This document shows, one piece after another, positions 61,534-64,000 of a stretch of 64,000 nucleotides of DNA; within the stretch, counting starts at the first letter, position 1, and each line of letters begins with the position of its first letter. The stretch spans positions 2,396,379 through 2,460,378 of the forward strand of contig NW_003314266.1 of assembly GCF_000143415.4 (NCBI RefSeq), in the 5' to 3' direction. Under the pieces are notes generated by a model that saw only the letters and a list, made by a program, of their open reading frames with translations, was not told where the DNA came from and ran no database searches. Position numbers and translations under genes: made by a program. Source of the stretch: Selaginella moellendorffii. Lineage: Eukaryota; Streptophyta; Lycopodiopsida; Selaginellales; Selaginellaceae.

Positions 61534-64000
61534 ATTTAATTATAAGAAGATGATCAATAAAATTAAATAGATGACTATCTTAGAAAGTACCACACAAACT
61601 TACAAAGATGGAAAAGGAACGACAATATCAAGATTTCAAGTAATCTTTATAATTCAAGCCTAGGTTTAGGATTTAAAGTTTAAATGTTTAACTTAAGTAA
61701 TTAATAACTCAACTTCTATTTATGGGAATAGGTATATTAAATGTGGTTTAAACCTTTATTTATATACAAGAATGGACCATATGTTATACTACTATAATTA
61801 GCATATTATCTAGGTAAGGTATATATGCATATATTTATGTGTGTTTATACACCTTACACCATCCTCCTCTCTAGAAAATGATAAGAATTAGTCAAAAATA
61901 ACATTTAAAGCTTTTGTTGGGTGATTATAAACTACCATAAAATCTTGAAACTCTTATTGAACCACTAACATAACCATGATAGAAATAAAACCTAAAGTCA
62001 TATAATAAACATCAATTAACTATAAAATCTTATAGCACATATAGTTTTTACCCTTTACTCTATAGTGAGTTACTATAAGATAATTATAGACTAGAAATTG
62101 AATTTCAAGGCTTTGGGCCACTAAATGAAGAGGCGAAGTTAAACTCCCCAGTATATAGTTAATGAGTGAAGGAAGTGAAGCATAATATAACTTTTTAGTG
62201 TACAATATAAGGAGCAAAGGGATAGGAGCATGTTACTCTATGCTCTTATCCTTTTGTTTCTTGGGCTGTATACTACAAAGTAATTCTTAAGTATACAGCC
62301 CAAGGAGCAAAGGGATAAGAGCATAAAGTAATAGTTGAATACTCTAACATCCCAATGCTATAAACAATAGGCAAAATAAAGCCAAACAAAGTTTAGCACA
62401 ATTTTAGCATACTGGTACCCTAATGCAAAAATATAAGTACTCCACTAGATATACTTTGGGTTACAGGTGATATATAAAAAGAAGCCAAAGGCCTTAACTG
62501 GAAACATACCAAATCTGTCAGTAAGGTTAAAATAGACTACTATAAATAAGTAGTTAGAGTTGTTTATATAATCACGCCCTTTTAATAAAATTAAGAACAT
62601 TAAGAGGGAGGTAGATTATATGACTAGTTGATAGTAGCTATTCTATGACTAGAGATTTCACCATATAGATAAAGTGCTAAAGCTAATTTGCAGATAATGT
62701 CAAAGTCATAGATAAAGATATTTTAAAGACTAATTTATCAATGAACAAATCTTAGATTAGAACATATGAGCATTCCAACTATATTATCATCTAATAAACT
62801 AGTATAGTAGAGAAACCACCAAGATCAACATAATTGGAAGACATAAGATTAACTATCCAACAAAATTTAATAACAAGTATACTATCAAGAACACTCAATA
62901 ATAAAAATTAATTACTAAAGCTTGTAGATAACATGCTAAAAACTTATGAGAAATAGCTCAAAGAACACAAAATATCATCAGCTGGCAAGCAAAATGGTCA
63001 TGAATAAATCACCTAAATAAAATAACATTCAAATCTAACAAAACTAACCTCCACATAATAAAATGAATGTCGCAAGGGTACTCATTCATACAAACTATTG
63101 CACTAGCTAGTTAGAGTAAATCCTTGTCATTAATACAGATGAATTAGAGTTGCTTAAAAAAGTATCAGCAACATACTATTAATATCTTAAACCCAGAAGA
63201 CTAGTTCAAAATAAACTAAAATAAACATATGGTAATGTGGAAAGCTAAAAACTAACAACAATTAACTATTATAAAAGATCATCATTCTATCAATAGAGAA
63301 ACATATAATTATCATTGAAAAAATAATCCACCATCCCAAAAAATGGCAAATCATTCAACATTAACAATAATTAAGCAAAACCTTTGACAAGTATAATCAA
63401 CTATCTTAGCTGATAGTCAACCATCACCAATGATCACTAAAAATACCAACTTCAACATTGAAACTAATGAACCAAAATGTTTTCCTCGACAACTTTTAAT
63501 ATATTGAACAATAAGCATAAGAATTCAAAGAACCAAAAACTTGAAGAAACATATAGTCAAGTCTCACCTAATAATGATCATGAATTTTATATGAACCAAC
63601 TTCAATGTCGAAGAAGAAATCATAGTACAACTCACAATATCTTTTTTAACATCCATAAGTTAAACTTTATAATGTAAAAACTAATGAACAACATGTCTGT
63701 AGCAATCCAAAAGCTAAGTACAACAAATCTAAGCTCTATAAGTAATCATCAAATTATCCTTTATGAATTCATCTTTTATAGCAAGAAGTAACTCATTTTA
63801 TAATAAGTATAAAAAGAATTATTAATGATTAATATAATCCTAACTTAAATCCAATAAGGATCTAACAATTCTAATTGATCACTAACTCTTCCTTTTACAA
63901 AGCTAATATAATCTATAATGAAATCACTTTTCCAGTAAAAGTTACAGTTTAACCTCTATTGGACAATCTCATCTTGAAACACACAAAACTCACTTGCTGC
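61534..64000. other. AT-rich region without recognised genes
   Basis: Very AT-rich, with frequent stops in all frames and no recognisable domain. Includes the upstream region of lectin copy 3 and a strong hairpin at 62240-62324. Confidence 0.5.
62240..62324 (+). repeat. Inverted repeat, 35-bp stem with 15-nt loop
   Basis: Arms 62240-62274 (ATGCTCTTATCC...) and 62290-62324 match at 32 of 35 positions. On the plus strand all three mismatches are U-G pairs, so an RNA hairpin would be fully paired. A further copy of part of the right arm (GGAGCAAAGGGATAGGAGCA) lies at 62211-62230. Could be a small MITE remnant or a small-RNA precursor. Confidence 0.8.

Overview
The window looks like nuclear DNA of the lycophyte Selaginella (most likely S. 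moellendorffii). Genes are compact and GC-rich with many introns of about 40-60 nt. Three PLS-type PPR genes are present, alongside plant plastid and mitochondrial nuclear genes. The blocks between them are AT-rich and full of decayed retroelements. This assignment rests on recognition of gene style and families, not on a database search.

Layout: 1-5.99 kb is AT-rich decayed repeat DNA. 6-19.5 kb is a gene island: a PPR gene, a poly(ADP-ribose) polymerase with two SAP domains, plastid ribosome recycling factor, a SET-domain protein, a DUF1442-like/ACT fusion whose first exon lies in a run of Ns, an F-box/kelch protein and an unrecognised membrane protein. 19.8-33.4 kb is AT-rich: an intact secreted lectin-like gene, two Ty3/gypsy fragments on the minus strand and one on the plus strand, a reverse transcriptase with GIPMG and YMDDL motifs, an unknown gene with a possible nuclease core, a 3 x 111-bp tandem repeat and a broken lectin copy.

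33.41-46.70 kb is the most remarkable segment. It is a 13.29-kb element bounded by 24-bp terminal inverted repeats (23/24 identical). On the minus strand it carries a DDE-like transposase gene (DUF7869-like) interrupted by one in-frame TAG. On the plus strand it carries an 11-exon gene for a predicted 1,637-residue protein with a ParB-like domain, a possible methyltransferase remnant, an acidic tract and a C-terminal FCP1/NIF-type HAD domain. About 24 full-length copies of a 22-bp palindrome (half-site ATGGCRTG.. facing ..CAYGCCAT) are scattered from end to end. They lie in intergenic DNA, in five introns (four of them little more than the palindrome plus splice sites) and inside coding exons. 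A ParB-like protein together with many palindromic sites suggests a eukaryotic mobile element with its own site-binding (parS-like) system; that link is inference.

46.7-49.2 kb is decayed repeat DNA. 49.2-60.0 kb is a second gene island: a PPR gene, TIM22, anthranilate phosphoribosyltransferase (with an apparent +1 frameshift), a GCK-domain protein, a PPR gene with a TGG-to-TAG type nonsense codon, BRX1, the complex I subunit NDUFS4 and an m-type-like plastid thioredoxin. TIM22/TRP1 and BRX1/NDUFS4 are head-to-head pairs with about 100 bp between start codons. 60.0-64 kb returns to AT-rich DNA with a third lectin-like gene (intact, minus strand) and a 35-bp-stem hairpin.
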